A stretch of 64,000 nt of DNA from contig NC_133770.1 in assembly GCF_003597395.2 (NCBI RefSeq), positions 5,031,389 through 5,095,388 of the forward strand, given 5' to 3'. Position numbers and translations under genes: made by a program. The stretch comes from Chelonoidis abingdonii (Eukaryota > Chordata > Testudines > Testudinidae). This document shows, piece by piece, positions 11,009 through 21,825 of this stretch (the stretch's first letter is position 1; every line of letters starts with the position of its first letter). The notes under the pieces are model-generated. The model had not been told where the DNA came from. It saw only the letters and a list, made by a program, of their open reading frames with translations, and did not search any database.

Positions 11009-13170
11009 TGCCACATAAGAACAGCTGGACTGGGTCAGACCAGTGATGTATCTAGCCCCAGTGCCCTGCCTCCGACAGTGACCAATGCCAGTTGCTTCAG
11101 AGGGAATGAACAGAACAGGGAAATGTATTGAGCGATCGATCCATCCCATCGTCCAGTCCCAGCTTCTAGCAGTCGGAGGTTTAGGGACACCCAGAGCATG
11201 GGGTTGTGTCTGCGACCATCTTAGCTAATAGCCATTGATGGACCTGTCCTCTGTGATCTTCTCTCACTCTTTTTTGAACCCTGTTGTAGTCTTGGCCTTC
11301 ACAACATGGCCTGGCGATGAGTTCCACAGGCTGACTGTGTGTTGTGTGAAGAAATACTTCCTTTTGTTTGTTTTAAACCTGCTGTCTGTTCATTTCATTG
11401 GGAGGCCCCTAGTTCTTGTGTTATGTGAAGGGGTGAACAACACTTCCTTATTCATTGTCCCCACATCACTCATGATTTTATAGACCTCTATCATATTCCC
11501 CCTTAGTCGTCTCTTTTCCAAGCAGAACAGCTGCAAGCTTTTAAATCTTTCCTCACATGGAAGCTGTTCTATACCTTTAAGCATTTTTGCTACCCTTCTC
11601 TGTACCTTTTCCAAATCCAATGTATCTTTTTTGAGAGGGGTGACCAGAACCGCATGCAGTATTCACGACATGGGTGTACCATGGATTTATACAGAGGCAA
11701 TATGATATTTACTGTCTTGTTATCTATCCCTTTCCTAATGGGTCCTAACATTCTGTTTGCTGTTTTGACTGCCACTGCACGTTGTGTGGATGTTTTCAGA
11801 GAACTACCCACAATGACTCAAAGATCTCTCTTGAGTGGTAACAGCTAACTTAGACCCCATTGGTTTGTATGTATAGTTGGGATTATGTTTTCCAAGGTGT
11901 ATTACTTTGCCTTTATCAACACTGATTTTCATCTGCCATTTTCTTGCCTAGTCACCCAGTCGTTTGAGTTCCTTTTCTGACTCTCTGCAGCTTGCTTAGG
12001 ACTTAACTATCTTGAATAATTTTAAGTCATCTGCAAACTTTGCCACCTCGCTGTTTACCCCTTTTCCCAGATCATTTATGAATATGTTGACTAGCCCTGG
12101 TCCCAGTACAGACCCCTGGACGGCTCCGCTATTTATCGCTCTCCACCGTGAAAACTGACCATTTATTTCTGCCCTTTGTTCCCTGACTTTTAACCAGTTA
12201 CTGATCCAGGAGAGAACTGTCCCTCTTATTCGATGACTGCGCACTTTGCCTAAGAGCCTTTGGTGAGGGACCTTGTTAAAGGCTTTCTGGAAATCTAAGT
12301 ACACTATGTCCACTGGATCCTCCTTGTCCACGTGTTTGTTGACACTCTAAAAAAATTCTAATAGATTAGTGAGGCATGAGTTCCCTTTACAAAAGCTGTG
12401 TTCTCTTCCTCAACAAATCGTGTTCATCTATGTGTCTGGTAATTCCGTTCTTTACTAAAGTTTTAATCAGTTTGCCTGGTGCTGAAGTCAGACTTACCGG
12501 CCTGTAATTGCCAGGATCACCTCTAGAGTCTTTTTAAAAAAGTGGCATCACATTAGCTACCCTCCAATCATCTGGTACAGAAGCTGATGTAAATGATAGG
12601 TTACATACCACAGTTAGAAGTTCTGTGTAGCAGGGTGCTGGTGCAAAAGCACCTAATTAGCCCCTGCTCAGCCAGCCCCAATCAGGGGAAATAGATTGGG
12701 GTCTGAGGGTTCAAGGGCTATAAAGGCTACCTGGTAGCCAGAAGAAGGGGGACTGGTTAGGGGATGGTCAATCTCTGGGCTGAGGGCAGACTCTGTCTAG
12801 GAGAAGTGACTGTAAGGCCTGCAAGCTCTGTATATAGAATATCACTGGTGGTGGGAGAACATGTGTAAATAAAGCCATGGGTGCTGCAGAACTAGAAGCC
12901 TCTCTGAGCTTTATTGGGGCAGCCAGTGGGCCGCAGGAAGAGGGGGAGGCCAAGGACCTTGTTACATTCTGCAATTTCACATTTAGTTCCTTCAGAACTC
13001 TTGGGTGATACCAGCTGGTCCTGGGGACTTATTCCTGTTTAATTTCTCAATTTGTTCCAAACTCTTCTCTGTTGACACCTCAATCTGGGACAATAATAAG
13101 ATTTGTCACCTAAATAGAATGGCTCAGGTGTGGGGATCTTCCTCACATCTTCTGCCATGAAGACAGATGC
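11009..13170 (-). mobile_element. CR1 LINE carrying part of the reverse transcriptase, interrupted by a solo LTR
   Basis: This is a minus-strand CR1 element. From high to low coordinates it reads through reverse-transcriptase sequence, including 'VDIVYLDFQKAFNKVPHQRL' and the catalytic-type motif 'FADD' in the open piece at 11996-12331. It then reads through the C-terminal ORF2 end (about 11390-11811) and the CR1 3' UTR, ending near 11009 in 'acataagaacagctgg'. Several frameshifts and stops show it is inactive. A 341-bp solo LTR (12626-12966) splits it; CR1 sequence resumes exactly on both sides. The 5' end is truncated near 13170. Confidence 0.9.
12626..12966 (+). mobile_element. Solo LTR with 5-bp target duplication
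   Basis: The element begins 'tgtagcaggg' and ends 'ccttgttaca' (TG...CA ends). It is flanked by the direct repeat TTCTG at 12621-12625 and 12967-12971. It contains a TATA-like 'ctataaag' near 12719 and 'aataaa' near 12867, in the order expected of an LTR read on the plus strand. No internal retroviral sequence is adjacent, so it is a solo LTR. It inserted into an older CR1 element. Confidence 0.9.
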
Positions 13171-13593
13171 AGAGCCCTCCTGCCTGATTGAGAAGGGAGC
13201 TCACACACTGATCAATGCTCATGGGGGAGAGACTGAGCTTCCCTTTGATGCAATTAACCACGGAGTGCAGTATGGCCCATTTCACAATTCAAAGATCAGG
13301 AGTCAGACCCAGACCTCAGGAGCCTGGCCCCCAGAGGAGAAGAGCTGTTTAAAGATCACCGTGCTGGTTTTTGATCTCTTGATTTTGGAATTACCCAAAC
13401 ACCATGTGCATTGTGCAGGGCAGCCACAGGGCTGCCAACGCTCCCACATGTACAGAGCAGGGGGTGGTTCTGGCCCCACTCAGCGTTCTCTCTCTTAGGG
13501 AATGCCTGATGTTGCAGAGTCCCCCTGCCTTCTAATTAATGTATTTGTGCCCCATCTGCCTAACCCACAGCCAATCAATTCATTATGCACCCC

Positions 13594-13886
13594 TGTGACA
13601 AAGTGGGAATGTTCTTAATGTTTTCTCTGAATACTGTGTGTGCCTCAGTTTCCCCTGTGCGGTACTCAAGTATCTAGATGGTGGTATAAGGATGTGTGAT
13701 TGTTGCAGTGACCCCTAGAAGAGGCTGCAGAGAACCGCCAACACTCTGTAGCCAGCCCCTGATGGCCAGGCCCTTTTCTCTGCAAGAATCAGCCACATTT
13801 ATTCCACCACCTAGATACTTGTGTAATACGTAGGGGAAACTGAGGCACGTAGTGTTCAGAGAAAACATTAAAAACATTCCCACTTC
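13594..13886. mobile_element. Fold-back LTR fragment
   Basis: The left part begins 'tgtgacaaagtgggaatg' and follows the first 200 bp or so of the LTR found complete at 29551-30249. The right part (about 13802-13886) is a near-perfect inverted copy of the first 85 bp, ending 'aacattcccactt'. The piece can fold into a long hairpin. Either an inverted duplication or a secondary insertion of a second copy would explain it. Confidence 0.75.
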
Positions 13887-13889
13887 ATC

Positions 13890-15339
13890 CCAAGCCCTGC
13901 ACCAGTTCTACCCCACATCTGTGCCCCCCAGAGCCCTGCAACTAATTATGCATTCTCAGCCCCCACATAAATTCTGCCCTCCCACATTTGCCCTCTGCCC
14001 CCCTGCTCCTGTGTACTCCTGCTTCTCCAGCATCTCTCGGGGTTCTTCACTCCCCTCTCCCTTCCCAGGCCTGGCCATGCAGGGATGAAGGGGAAGGGGG
14101 AGGAGCAGACAGACCATCTCTCACAGGATGGGCGGAGGGAGCAGAGTTGCTGTGAGCTTCTGGGCTCTTTCTGCTCCCTCTTCCCCTCCCCCAAAACTCC
14201 TCTTGGCTCCTGAGGGAAGGGGAAAGAGTTCTGCTTGCCTCCTGCAGCAGCCTGATTTGTTGCTCTTCTCTTGGAGGTGGGGCATTAGGGAAGGCAGCCA
14301 ACCAGAGGGGCACCGGTGTCCACCAGGTGGGGCTGAAATTGCTGCAAGAGCTCAGGTGGAGGCGAACAATGAAATCCTGACAGTCGGCACCCCCACAAAC
14401 GCAGGGGCAACATGGGGTCCCTTCTGCCCCAATGGGGCAGGTGTGGCCCAGCAGGGACATCCAGACTCGTGGGGAGCCCAGCTGTCTCCCACTGCAGCTG
14501 GGGCTTGAGACCAGCCTGGCTCACGCCCTGGCCCACAACAGCAGTAGGAAGGAAGCAGCAACTAAGGGGTCATGACTCAGGGTGTCAGCTCGCTGCCGGG
14601 GGGTGTCCCTCCCCCCCAGTGCATATGAGGCAGCCGATCCTCCGAACTTTGGGCAGAGGCACCATCATGGGCCTAGCCTGGCCAATCTGCGATGGCAAAT
14701 CCTCTGGCCTTTAATCCCTTCCTCACCCCAACCACTTCCCATGGCACAGGGGGCTGGATTAGCCTGGCCCAGGGAAAGCTGCATTCCTGCAAAACCTAGG
14801 GGGATGGGGAGTGATCCAGCCAAGCAGGGACGGCAAAACAGCCACCTCTCCTGTGATGCTGACAGTGCTGGTCCCCTCCAGCCCCAGAAAGCAGGGGGGC
14901 TGAGAGGACACAGAAAGGGCAGTGGCTCCACACTAGGCCCTGCCTGCTTGTTTGCACCCCTCACTCCTGGCCCGTTCCCAACCTCTGCCCCTGGAGGCCC
15001 TGCAGACCTGGGATCCCATTGCAGCCTGCAGGATCCCCCATTGAGTAGGTGCCCGCAGATCCGGCAGCCTGTCAAACCCTGTGGAGAACACCTCCCCCAT
15101 GCCCCCCACTTCATTGCCACTTGCCCCACCCCAGCCCAGGCTGCTGATGTTCGCACCCCTCCCCCAAAGCCTGGTAGAGCCCTGATCCTACAAGTGTTTG
15201 GGGGGGGGGGTGCAGCCTGGGAAAGAGAGAGACTGTCCAGGGCTGCTGGCCAAGGGGGGGCATATTGGCAGGTACCCCAATTGCCCATGCTGGAAGCTGT
15301 TCTACCCAGCCTGGATTCAGGACTCCCCTTGCCCCCCAG
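13890..15339. other. GC-rich non-coding DNA upstream of the CDK5 activator
   Basis: Long overlapping frames occur on both strands (for example 14582-15409 + and 14665-15453 -). They are proline/glycine-rich, mutually overlapping and unlike any known family, so they are taken as chance frames in GC-rich DNA. Confidence 0.5.
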
Positions 15340-16240
15340 TGCCCATCTCGCGGGGCGGGGGCTTTGGCGTGTCCAGGGGGAGAGGGGCCGCTGTCTGTCT
15401 GCCCGGTAAAGTCTATTCCAGCGGCCCGGCCATAGGGGGAGCAAGCGCCCCACACAGCCCGGCTCCCCGCCTGCCCCAGGATGCCTGCGGGGGGACGTGG
15501 CTGCTAAGGACCATCCCTCGGTCCCTCCTCCTGCGCTTCCAGCGGCTCAGATGCTGCAGGTCTCCCCAGGCAGCGCCGAGCCGGGCCCCGCAGAGAGCCG
15601 CGGCCGGGGGTTGCCGGCCCCCCGGGAGAGCAGAGCGGGCTGGATTCACTGGAGATCCGCTGGCGCATCTTCCCTGGGCCGGCTCCCGAGCATCTCCCCG
15701 CCGGGGGACCCGAGACCGCGGCGGGAGGAGGTCGCCGCCCGCCCCCCGGTCCAGCCACCTCCGCAGCGGGGGACTCTGAGTGCAGGGAGGGGAGCCCCGC
15801 CCGCAGCCTCTAGGCCGGGGTGGGGGGCGCGGCTGCCGCCCAGGTAGCGCCATCGCCAGCAGCCGCCGCCTCGCCGGAGATCGCCGGCTCCCTGCGGTCG
15901 GTGCCAGCCCGGACCCGTCCTCGCAGCGCCGCACGGCGCCTTGTCCCAGCCCATGGCCCGGGGGCTGCAGCCGCCGGCGATCCGGGAACAGCCCTGAGCC
16001 TCGCCCTGCTCCCTGCCTTGGTCCCGGCAGCGGGACGCGAACCTGTGCCGGAGCCTGCCCACCACCAGCGGGCCTGGCCGGCGACTGGATTAGATGGAGC
16101 TCGGCGCGGCTGGCGGCAGCATCCTCCTGCCGGCTGGGCTCGAGCTGGCTGCTGAGTCGCCTGCCCGGGCTGGCCATGCAAGACTGAGCGCTAATCGCCT
16201 GCACGGGAGCGCTCCGCGAGCCTGCTAATTAAGTACACGC
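15340..16240. promoter_or_regulatory. CpG island / probable promoter region of the CDK5 activator gene
   Basis: Very high G+C with dense CpG (for example 'ccgcggccgggg', 'cgcctcgccggagatcgccg') runs up to the gene and continues into its coding exon. Neuronal CDK5 activator genes have CpG-island promoters. A first untranslated exon is expected here because an acceptor lies just before the ATG; a possible donor is 'cag|gtagcg' near 15842. No TATA box is evident. The transcription start cannot be placed. Confidence 0.6.
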
Positions 16241-16300
16241 GCGTGCCAGGCTGCTAATTGCAGGCACAGGACCGCCGTGCAACGCTGCTAATTAACGGTG
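16189..16300 (+). repeat. Imperfect tandem repeat of about 30 bp with TAATTA-type cores
   Basis: 'ctgctaatt' occurs at 16222-16230, 16251-16259 and 16285-16293, and a related 'gctaatcgcctgcac' lies at 16190. Each copy is followed by a GC-rich spacer, giving spacings of 29 and 34 bp. Two of the cores read TAATTAA, a generic homeodomain recognition sequence. The array sits about 200-300 bp upstream of the ATG, inside the probable 5'-UTR intron. Confidence 0.55.
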
Positions 16301-16479
16301 CGTTCACGACTGCCACATTGCAGGCTGTCCGCTGCCCTGCCAGGCTGCTGGGGAACGGCCTCCCTGCCAGGCTGCACATTAGCTGCAGGGTTGCTAAATA
16401 GCTGCATGCAGGGATTTGCACTGGCAGCCCCGTTGCTTTAACTGCCTGGCTGCATTCTAGCCCCCGTGTTGGCCCATCT

Positions 16480-16499
16480 CTCTCCCTGCCTCCCTCAGC
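16480..16499 (+). promoter_or_regulatory. Predicted 3' splice site of a 5'-UTR intron
   Basis: A pyrimidine tract ('tctctccctgcctccctcag') ends in AG one base before the ATG, which leaves a coding exon starting 'CATGGGC'. This suggests an untranslated first exon joined here. The human CDK5R1 gene likewise has its coding region in one exon preceded by untranslated sequence. Confidence 0.5.
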
Positions 16500-17444
16500 A
16501 TGGGCACCGTGCTGTCCCTCTCGCCGGGCTCCCGGAAGGCCAGCCTGTACGAGGAGGGCTCCTCCGGCTCGCTGGCACACTACCCCGGCGTGCCGAGCGC
16601 CAAGGGCAGTGGGCAGAAGGCGGACAAGAACCTCAAGCGCCACTCCATGTTCATCCCGGCCTTGACCTGGAAGCGGCTGGTGGCCTCCACCAAGAAGAAA
16701 GGCTCCCGGGGCGGGGCGAAGGGGCCCGCCCACAATAACAACAACAATCACCCCCACGCCAAGGACGTGGCCCTCCTCAACCACGAGAATGTCAAGAAGT
16801 CGCTGTCCTGTGCCAACCTTGCCAGCTATGATGGAGGCGGGCCGCCCCTGGCACCACTCAGCGCCAAGCGCATCTCCACCACCTCCGTCTCCTCCCTCAA
16901 GCCAGACACCTGCCTGGGCGGGAGCAGCTCAGCCTCCCCGCGGCGTGTGGTCGTCCAAGCCTCCACCAGCGAGCTGCTCAAGTGCCTGGGTGAATTCCTC
17001 TGCCGCCGGTGTTACCGCCTCAAGCACCTGTCGCCCACGGAGCCCATCCTGTGGCTGCGCAGCGTGGACCGCTCGCTGCTGCTGCAGGGCTGGCAGGACC
17101 AGGCCTTCATCACCCCAGTCAACGTGGTCTTTGTCTACCTGCTGTGCCGGGAGGTGATTGACGGGGATTCGGTCTCCAGCGAGCACAACCTGCAGGCGGT
17201 GCTGCTCACCTGCCTCTATCTGTCCTACTCCTACATGGGCAACGAGATCTCCTACCCGCTCAAGCCCTTCCTGGTGGAGGCGGCGAAGGACGCCTTCTGG
17301 GACCGGTGCCTTCGCATCATCAACGCCATGAGTGGCAAGATGCTCCGGATCAACGCTGACCCCCACTACTTCACCCAGGTCTTTGCCGACCTCAAAAACG
17401 AAGGCAGCACCCGCGAGGACTTTGCTCGCGTCCTGGACCGGTGA
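16500..17444 (+). CDS. CDK5 activator of the p35/p39 family (CDK5R1-like third paralogue)
   Basis: A complete 314-residue protein encoded by one exon. It would bind and activate cyclin-dependent kinase 5, mainly in neurons. The start is secure: 'MGTVLSLSP' is the invariant p35/p39 N terminus, with Gly2 as the myristoylation site and Ser8-Pro9 as a proline-directed phosphosite. A basic stretch with 'LTWKRLVAS' follows at about residues 55-70. '[14 protein letters not shown]' at 94-107 is p35-like. The activator domain spans about 150-303 and includes '[20 protein letters not shown]', '[20 protein letters not shown]', '[18 protein letters not shown]' and '[12 protein letters not shown]'; the protein ends 'LDR' as in p35 and p39. 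Human p35 has 307 residues and p39 has 367. The core is closer to p35, while 'SPRRVVVQ' (Ser146-Pro147) and 'VFVYLLCRE' are p39-like. At the position of the p35 calpain site (Phe-Ala) it has Tyr110-Asp111. I infer a distinct paralogue rather than CDK5R1 itself; family membership is near certain. Confidence 0.95.
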   Translation: MGTVLSLSPGSRKASLYEEGSSGSLAHYPGVPSAKGSGQKADKNLKRHSMFIPALTWKRLVASTKKKGSRGGAKGPAHNNNNNHPHAKDVALLNHENVKKSLSCANLASYDGGGPPLAPLSAKRISTTSVSSLKPDTCLGGSSSASPRRVVVQASTSELLKCLGEFLCRRCYRLKHLSPTEPILWLRSVDRSLLLQGWQDQAFITPVNVVFVYLLCREVIDGDSVSSEHNLQAVLLTCLYLSYSYMGNEISYPLKPFLVEAAKDAFWDRCLRIINAMSGKMLRINADPHYFTQVFADLKNEGSTREDFARVLDR

Positions 17445-19147
17445 CTGGCTCAGGGCATAAAGGACCAACTGGCCCCCTCCCCACCAACCTCATGTGCAGC
17501 GCAGCCCTCGCCTTGCTGTGACCTTTAAAGATCAGCTTGCAGCGAGCTAGGGATTTTCCTCTGACTCGCCTGGGCCCGATCTCCCCTGAGCCAGGCCAGA
17601 CTCATCCAAACACTTACAAGAACTCTGGCTTGGCTGCCCCTCCTCCCGTGCCATGAGCCAACAATGGGGGGTGTCTGTGTGCAGTGTAGGGGAGGCAGCC
17701 TTCAGCTCCGGTGTCTGTGTCAGAGACAGACGAGGAGCAGCCAAAGGCCAATAGTTTGATTCCCTTTTAATAGGCCAAGAAGTGCCTGTGGGTTCCCTCC
17801 TCCCCCTCCCCACCCCCGAGTGCCATATTCATGGCTTGTTAATTTCTTCTTATTTCGGGTTTGCTTGAGATGCATTGCAAAGCGATGGGGAAAATTCCAG
17901 GGAAGATCTCAAATAGCCACGTGATGCACGCTTTAGCTTCGGCCGGCGATGTGCTTATACAGGTGAATTCTCCTTTCGGACTAGCCCTGTCCTGCTTAGA
18001 AAACCTCCCGCCCCCTCCTTGCCAGACGCCGGTGCATTGTACAGTCGGATAGTGCCAGTCACTCCGGAGCCTTCCTCTCTGTACCTATCTGACCTCTGCA
18101 GCCGGGAATCGGCGCTGGCTGGTGGCTCTGCCTGATGCCTGGGACAGGTAGCTGATGTCCCCTCCTAAGGAATCTCCAGGTGCGTAGGGGTGCGGAGGAA
18201 GTGGGCCCAGGCTATAGATGGAGGGTACTGGTAGCTGGATTGGCCTCTGCATGCTTTGATTGGCCTAGGCATGAGGAGCCACAGCTGGAAGTGTTTGAAC
18301 AGGCCGTGGCTGCCCCTATCTTTTGAAGCAGCCAGGTCCCCAAGGTGTTGTGTGATGTGAGCAGGGGATGGAGGAGCTGAGAGATGGCTGGCTGGGGGTG
18401 GGGGTGAGGGACAGGGCTGGCTAGGGGGACAGGGGCAGGGCTGACCAGCAGAGGTGCTGCAAGCCTGTGCACTACTGGTTTCGTTTGTGAGTTTCCTGCC
18501 CCCATCCCCTGGCAGGTCCCCTCAGGGTGCGAGTGACCCCTGGACCCCTTTACTCCCTGATCCCCTCCCGGGTCCCCGTGAATCTTGCTCCCCCGGTGTT
18601 ACATTGACTAAATCTCATTTGAAAAGTCTCCTTTACCCCACCAAGTGTTAGGGGTGCGTTTGGCACCTGGTGTCTCTCTCTGCTTGCCTGTCCCATTGCT
18701 AGCCTGGCTGCAGGACTGGGGGATGTGCTCCCCCCTCCTCACTGTCTGGGGCTGCTCCAGCCTTGGGCCCAGCCCCCTCGTTTGCCCCCAGCCTGGCTAA
18801 TTCAGCCCTACCTGGCAAGGCCCCTGCAGCATGCCCACTCTGAAGAGGGTTTGCAGATAGGATCTAGGGAGGGGGTGCGCAAGATCTGCCGCAGGGATGG
18901 TGCTGGGGGGAAGAATGGCTGGAGGAGTGATGGGTCTGGGACGTTCCAGAGGAGGGTGTCTCCATAAGCAGGGGTGTGTAACCAAAGTGGACTGCAGGGA
19001 TGGGGGGTGCAGATATCGGGGACACTCTTCCTGCAAGGCACAATGGATTGTGGGTCACCATTATGAATTCACACTTTGCATGCTCTACCAGCACTCATGA
19101 CTCTTCCCAGCCCCCGCTCCAGCCCCTCAGGGAGGTAGGCCAGTATT

Positions 19148-19275
19148 ACCAACCCACTTTGTAGATTGGGAACTGAGGCACAGAGCCAGCAAATCGCTTG
19201 CCTGAGGCCGCAGAATGAATTACTGTCAGAACTGGGAGGCTTTTCATCCTGCAGACAGAGCACTGACCTACAGCC
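19148..19275 (-). mobile_element. MIR SINE fragment
   Basis: The stretch 'gggaactgaggcacagagcc' followed by 'aaatcgcttgcctgaggccg' matches the MIR core region in reverse orientation. Confidence 0.6.
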
Positions 19276-21773
19276 CTGGCTGCAGGCTAGGTGCTCAGAT
19301 ACTGCAGCGACCAGGCAGCCGCATACCTATCTAGCTCAGAGGCCTGTTGCTTGGGTCACTTGGTGCTGGACTGGAGTGGAGGGAACAATCCTGTATGGCA
19401 GGGTGCAGGCTGGGAGGTCTGATAGGTCTCCTCCATCTCCAGCACCTGGGCTTGCAGCTGGAGGCCGTGCCCAGGACACAGAACGAGGTAGCTGACAAAC
19501 GCATGCAGAGCGATGGGCAGGGAAACCCCAGGGAGGCTACCAGGCCGCGCACCAGGATTTCCTGTGGAGGCGCCGCCTTGCTGGTGAAAACTGTCAGGCG
19601 CCTCCAGAGGTCCGGTGGCTCATCCCACTCAGCCGCATGTTGGGTGGGGAGGCCGTGCTGCCCTCTCGCGGGAGCTTGGGGTGCTGCAGGGGTGCACCAG
19701 TGGCCTTTGCCATGGTGTGCGGTGCGGTGCCACTTGGTTCATTGACACTCCGCACCGTAGCAGCTACAGCCGCAGTCAGGTTTTATAACCAGCCTGGCTG
19801 GGGAGTTCTGGGCCGTAGCGATAAGCCCGTGGGTAAACGGCACCTAGTTATTCTATTATGGCTCATCAGAAACATTTCCTGGGTGCCCTGTGCTAGGCCT
19901 GACCAGGGCTCAGCTGGGTTCCAACCAGGTTAGCTCTGAGGCCCTTAACCCCGTCCCCAAGGCAGAGTTCCGAAAAGCCCCAGCTCCCGGGAGTTCTGCT
20001 CCCAGGATCTGGCCCTTACAGGAGACAGGAAGCCATTCGTGGACTCTTTCTTGTCCCCCCTTAAAGGGGCCCTGCAAAGAAATGGGGCTTGTGCTTTTTG
20101 CTGTTCCCTTTATGATGGGTAGATGAGGGCTGAGACCTTGGACCCATAAAAAGGGGTCGGTTTTTACCTGAGCTAGTCAGGACGTGGCTCTATGGCAGCT
20201 TCAGCCCTAACAAAACAAGCACCAGCCGTGTGGGGAAGGGCCTGTTTTTAACCCTTTTGGTGGTGTTGACAGCTGTTAACGCCAATGCCCAATGAACGCC
20301 GGGGAGAAAGGCCATCTTTGTTAAAGAGTCACCTGTTCAAAATGGGAGCTATCGCTGGCAGCCAGGGACTCCTCCGGCAAACCCATTGGGTTCCAGACCC
20401 GACTCCTTGCAATTTGTACCAGGACAAAAATCAGATTCAAAATATCCCCCAAGCTCAGGCTTCTCTTTGTGCATCAACGTGGCCGAGCAAGGGCACAACC
20501 CCAGACAAGTCACCGTCAGGCCAAAGGCCCCCTTCACAGCAGCGAGGCGGTTCAGACCTTCCCGAGCTCCCCGACGGTATTCCCAGGCCCTGCACCTCTC
20601 CGGGGCACCTGGCGGCTTTGCTTGTTTGCAGAGATACGTTATTTATAGGCAGAGTATATAAAGTCACTTTATATACACACCCAGCCCTACTGTATCATAG
20701 CTAGACGTATATTTTTATATGAGAGAGTATCAGTAACTAACATGGGGATGAGCCCAAATGCCTTGTTGCTTTTTTTAATCAAAAGATCAACTCTGCGACT
20801 AGAGACGCTTAGGTTGTGTCACCCAGCCCTGCCCCAAGTGACCCTAAAATCGGGACTGTTGGCGAAATCCACGCCAGTTGCTGCTAAACCAGCATCCACC
20901 GCTATCCTTCCTTCCAGCCCTCCCCGACGTCCCCTGGCCCCTGGTGGATATGCTGTTGTGTAAATAGCCCTGTTGCGTATAAAGCGTCGCGAACGGGTAC
21001 GTGACAATTGTGCATGTAAAGATGATTTATTTAATTTGTTGCTATCTTTCTCTTTCCATTTGTGGAGCTGTTTTTCAGCAGTGAGTTTCTTATTTAAAAC
21101 TGGGAGGGGAGGGATCCCCCCTGGAGGGATCCCCCCCGGAGGGATCCCCCCCAGCCAAACACGCCGTTCTGGATTTTCTTCCAGACGGGGAGGACATTAA
21201 AGCGCATTCCTCAGAACAGGATTGATGCATTTTCACTGGAACAGGACTCTACTTATTTTTAATATTTGTTGCATTTCTTCTTTGGATCCACTATTTATTT
21301 GGGGGAGCTGTCCAGCCTCCTCCTTCCCTCCCCCGCCCCCAAAGATGCCCATGAGCTGAGGGGCTTTGGGGGGTGATTCCGGACAGAAACTTGTCCCTTG
21401 GTCCCTGTACCAGGACGTGGCTACAAAGGCCAAAGAACCATGAGACAACAGTGGGAGGTTTCACCTTGCAACCTGGCGATGCTCCCAAAAGACGTGGGGG
21501 CCTTCGCTTTCATGCCCCTCCCAGTGCGGAATGAAGACGACAGTCGATATTTAAAGCAAAAACTCTTCCCTTCCCCTCACCCCCTGGAGGTGTTTAAAAT
21601 CTGTTTGTAATATTTACTATCTCCGACTTGCCTACGTGTCCAGTTTCTAAATGTGTCATTGCTGGGAGCGAGCCACCCCCACCCCAGGTGCTCCAGGGAC
21701 GGAGCCTTGTCACAGGGTGCTGGGAACAGTGGGGTCAAATATGTTCTGCTGATGACTATGGCACTTTATGCAA

Positions 21774-21779
21774 AATAAA
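21774..21779 (+). terminator. Candidate poly(A) signal
   Basis: AATAAA within 'atgcaaaataaaatgg', about 4.3 kb after the CDK5 activator stop and just before a CR1 insertion. Without transcript data it is only a candidate; ATTAAA at 21196 is an alternative. Confidence 0.3.
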
Positions 21780-21825
21780 ATGGGGGAAAAACAATGCGAA
21801 ATACAAAGTCATCTACTTAATGAAA

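Larger units (their letters stand above)
17445..21800 (+). other. Probable long 3' UTR / downstream region of the CDK5 activator
   Basis: No other gene is recognised between the stop codon and the CR1 element at 21826. AT-rich patches (about 20640-20780 and 21020-21300) and candidate poly(A) signals (ATTAAA at 21196-21201, AATAAA at 21774-21779) fit a long 3' UTR as in CDK5R1. A MIR fragment at about 19148-19275 and a stretch containing three 'ggagggatcccccc' units at 21109-21153 lie inside it. Which part is transcribed cannot be read from the sequence. Confidence 0.4.

Noticed and set aside
14582..15453. Overlapping 275- and 262-residue frames on opposite strands
   Set aside because: GC-rich, low-complexity, mutually overlapping and without any known domain; chance frames upstream of a CpG island.
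15413..16204. 263-residue minus-strand frame
   Set aside because: Arg/Pro/Gly-rich frame produced by CpG-island composition.
16500..17444. Processed retrocopy of CDK5R1
   Set aside because: CDK5R1 itself has a single coding exon, the reading frame is intact, a CpG island and splice acceptor precede it, and no poly(A) tract or target duplication is visible.
16929..17468. Minus-strand frame opposite the CDK5 activator
   Set aside because: Shadow of the real coding strand.
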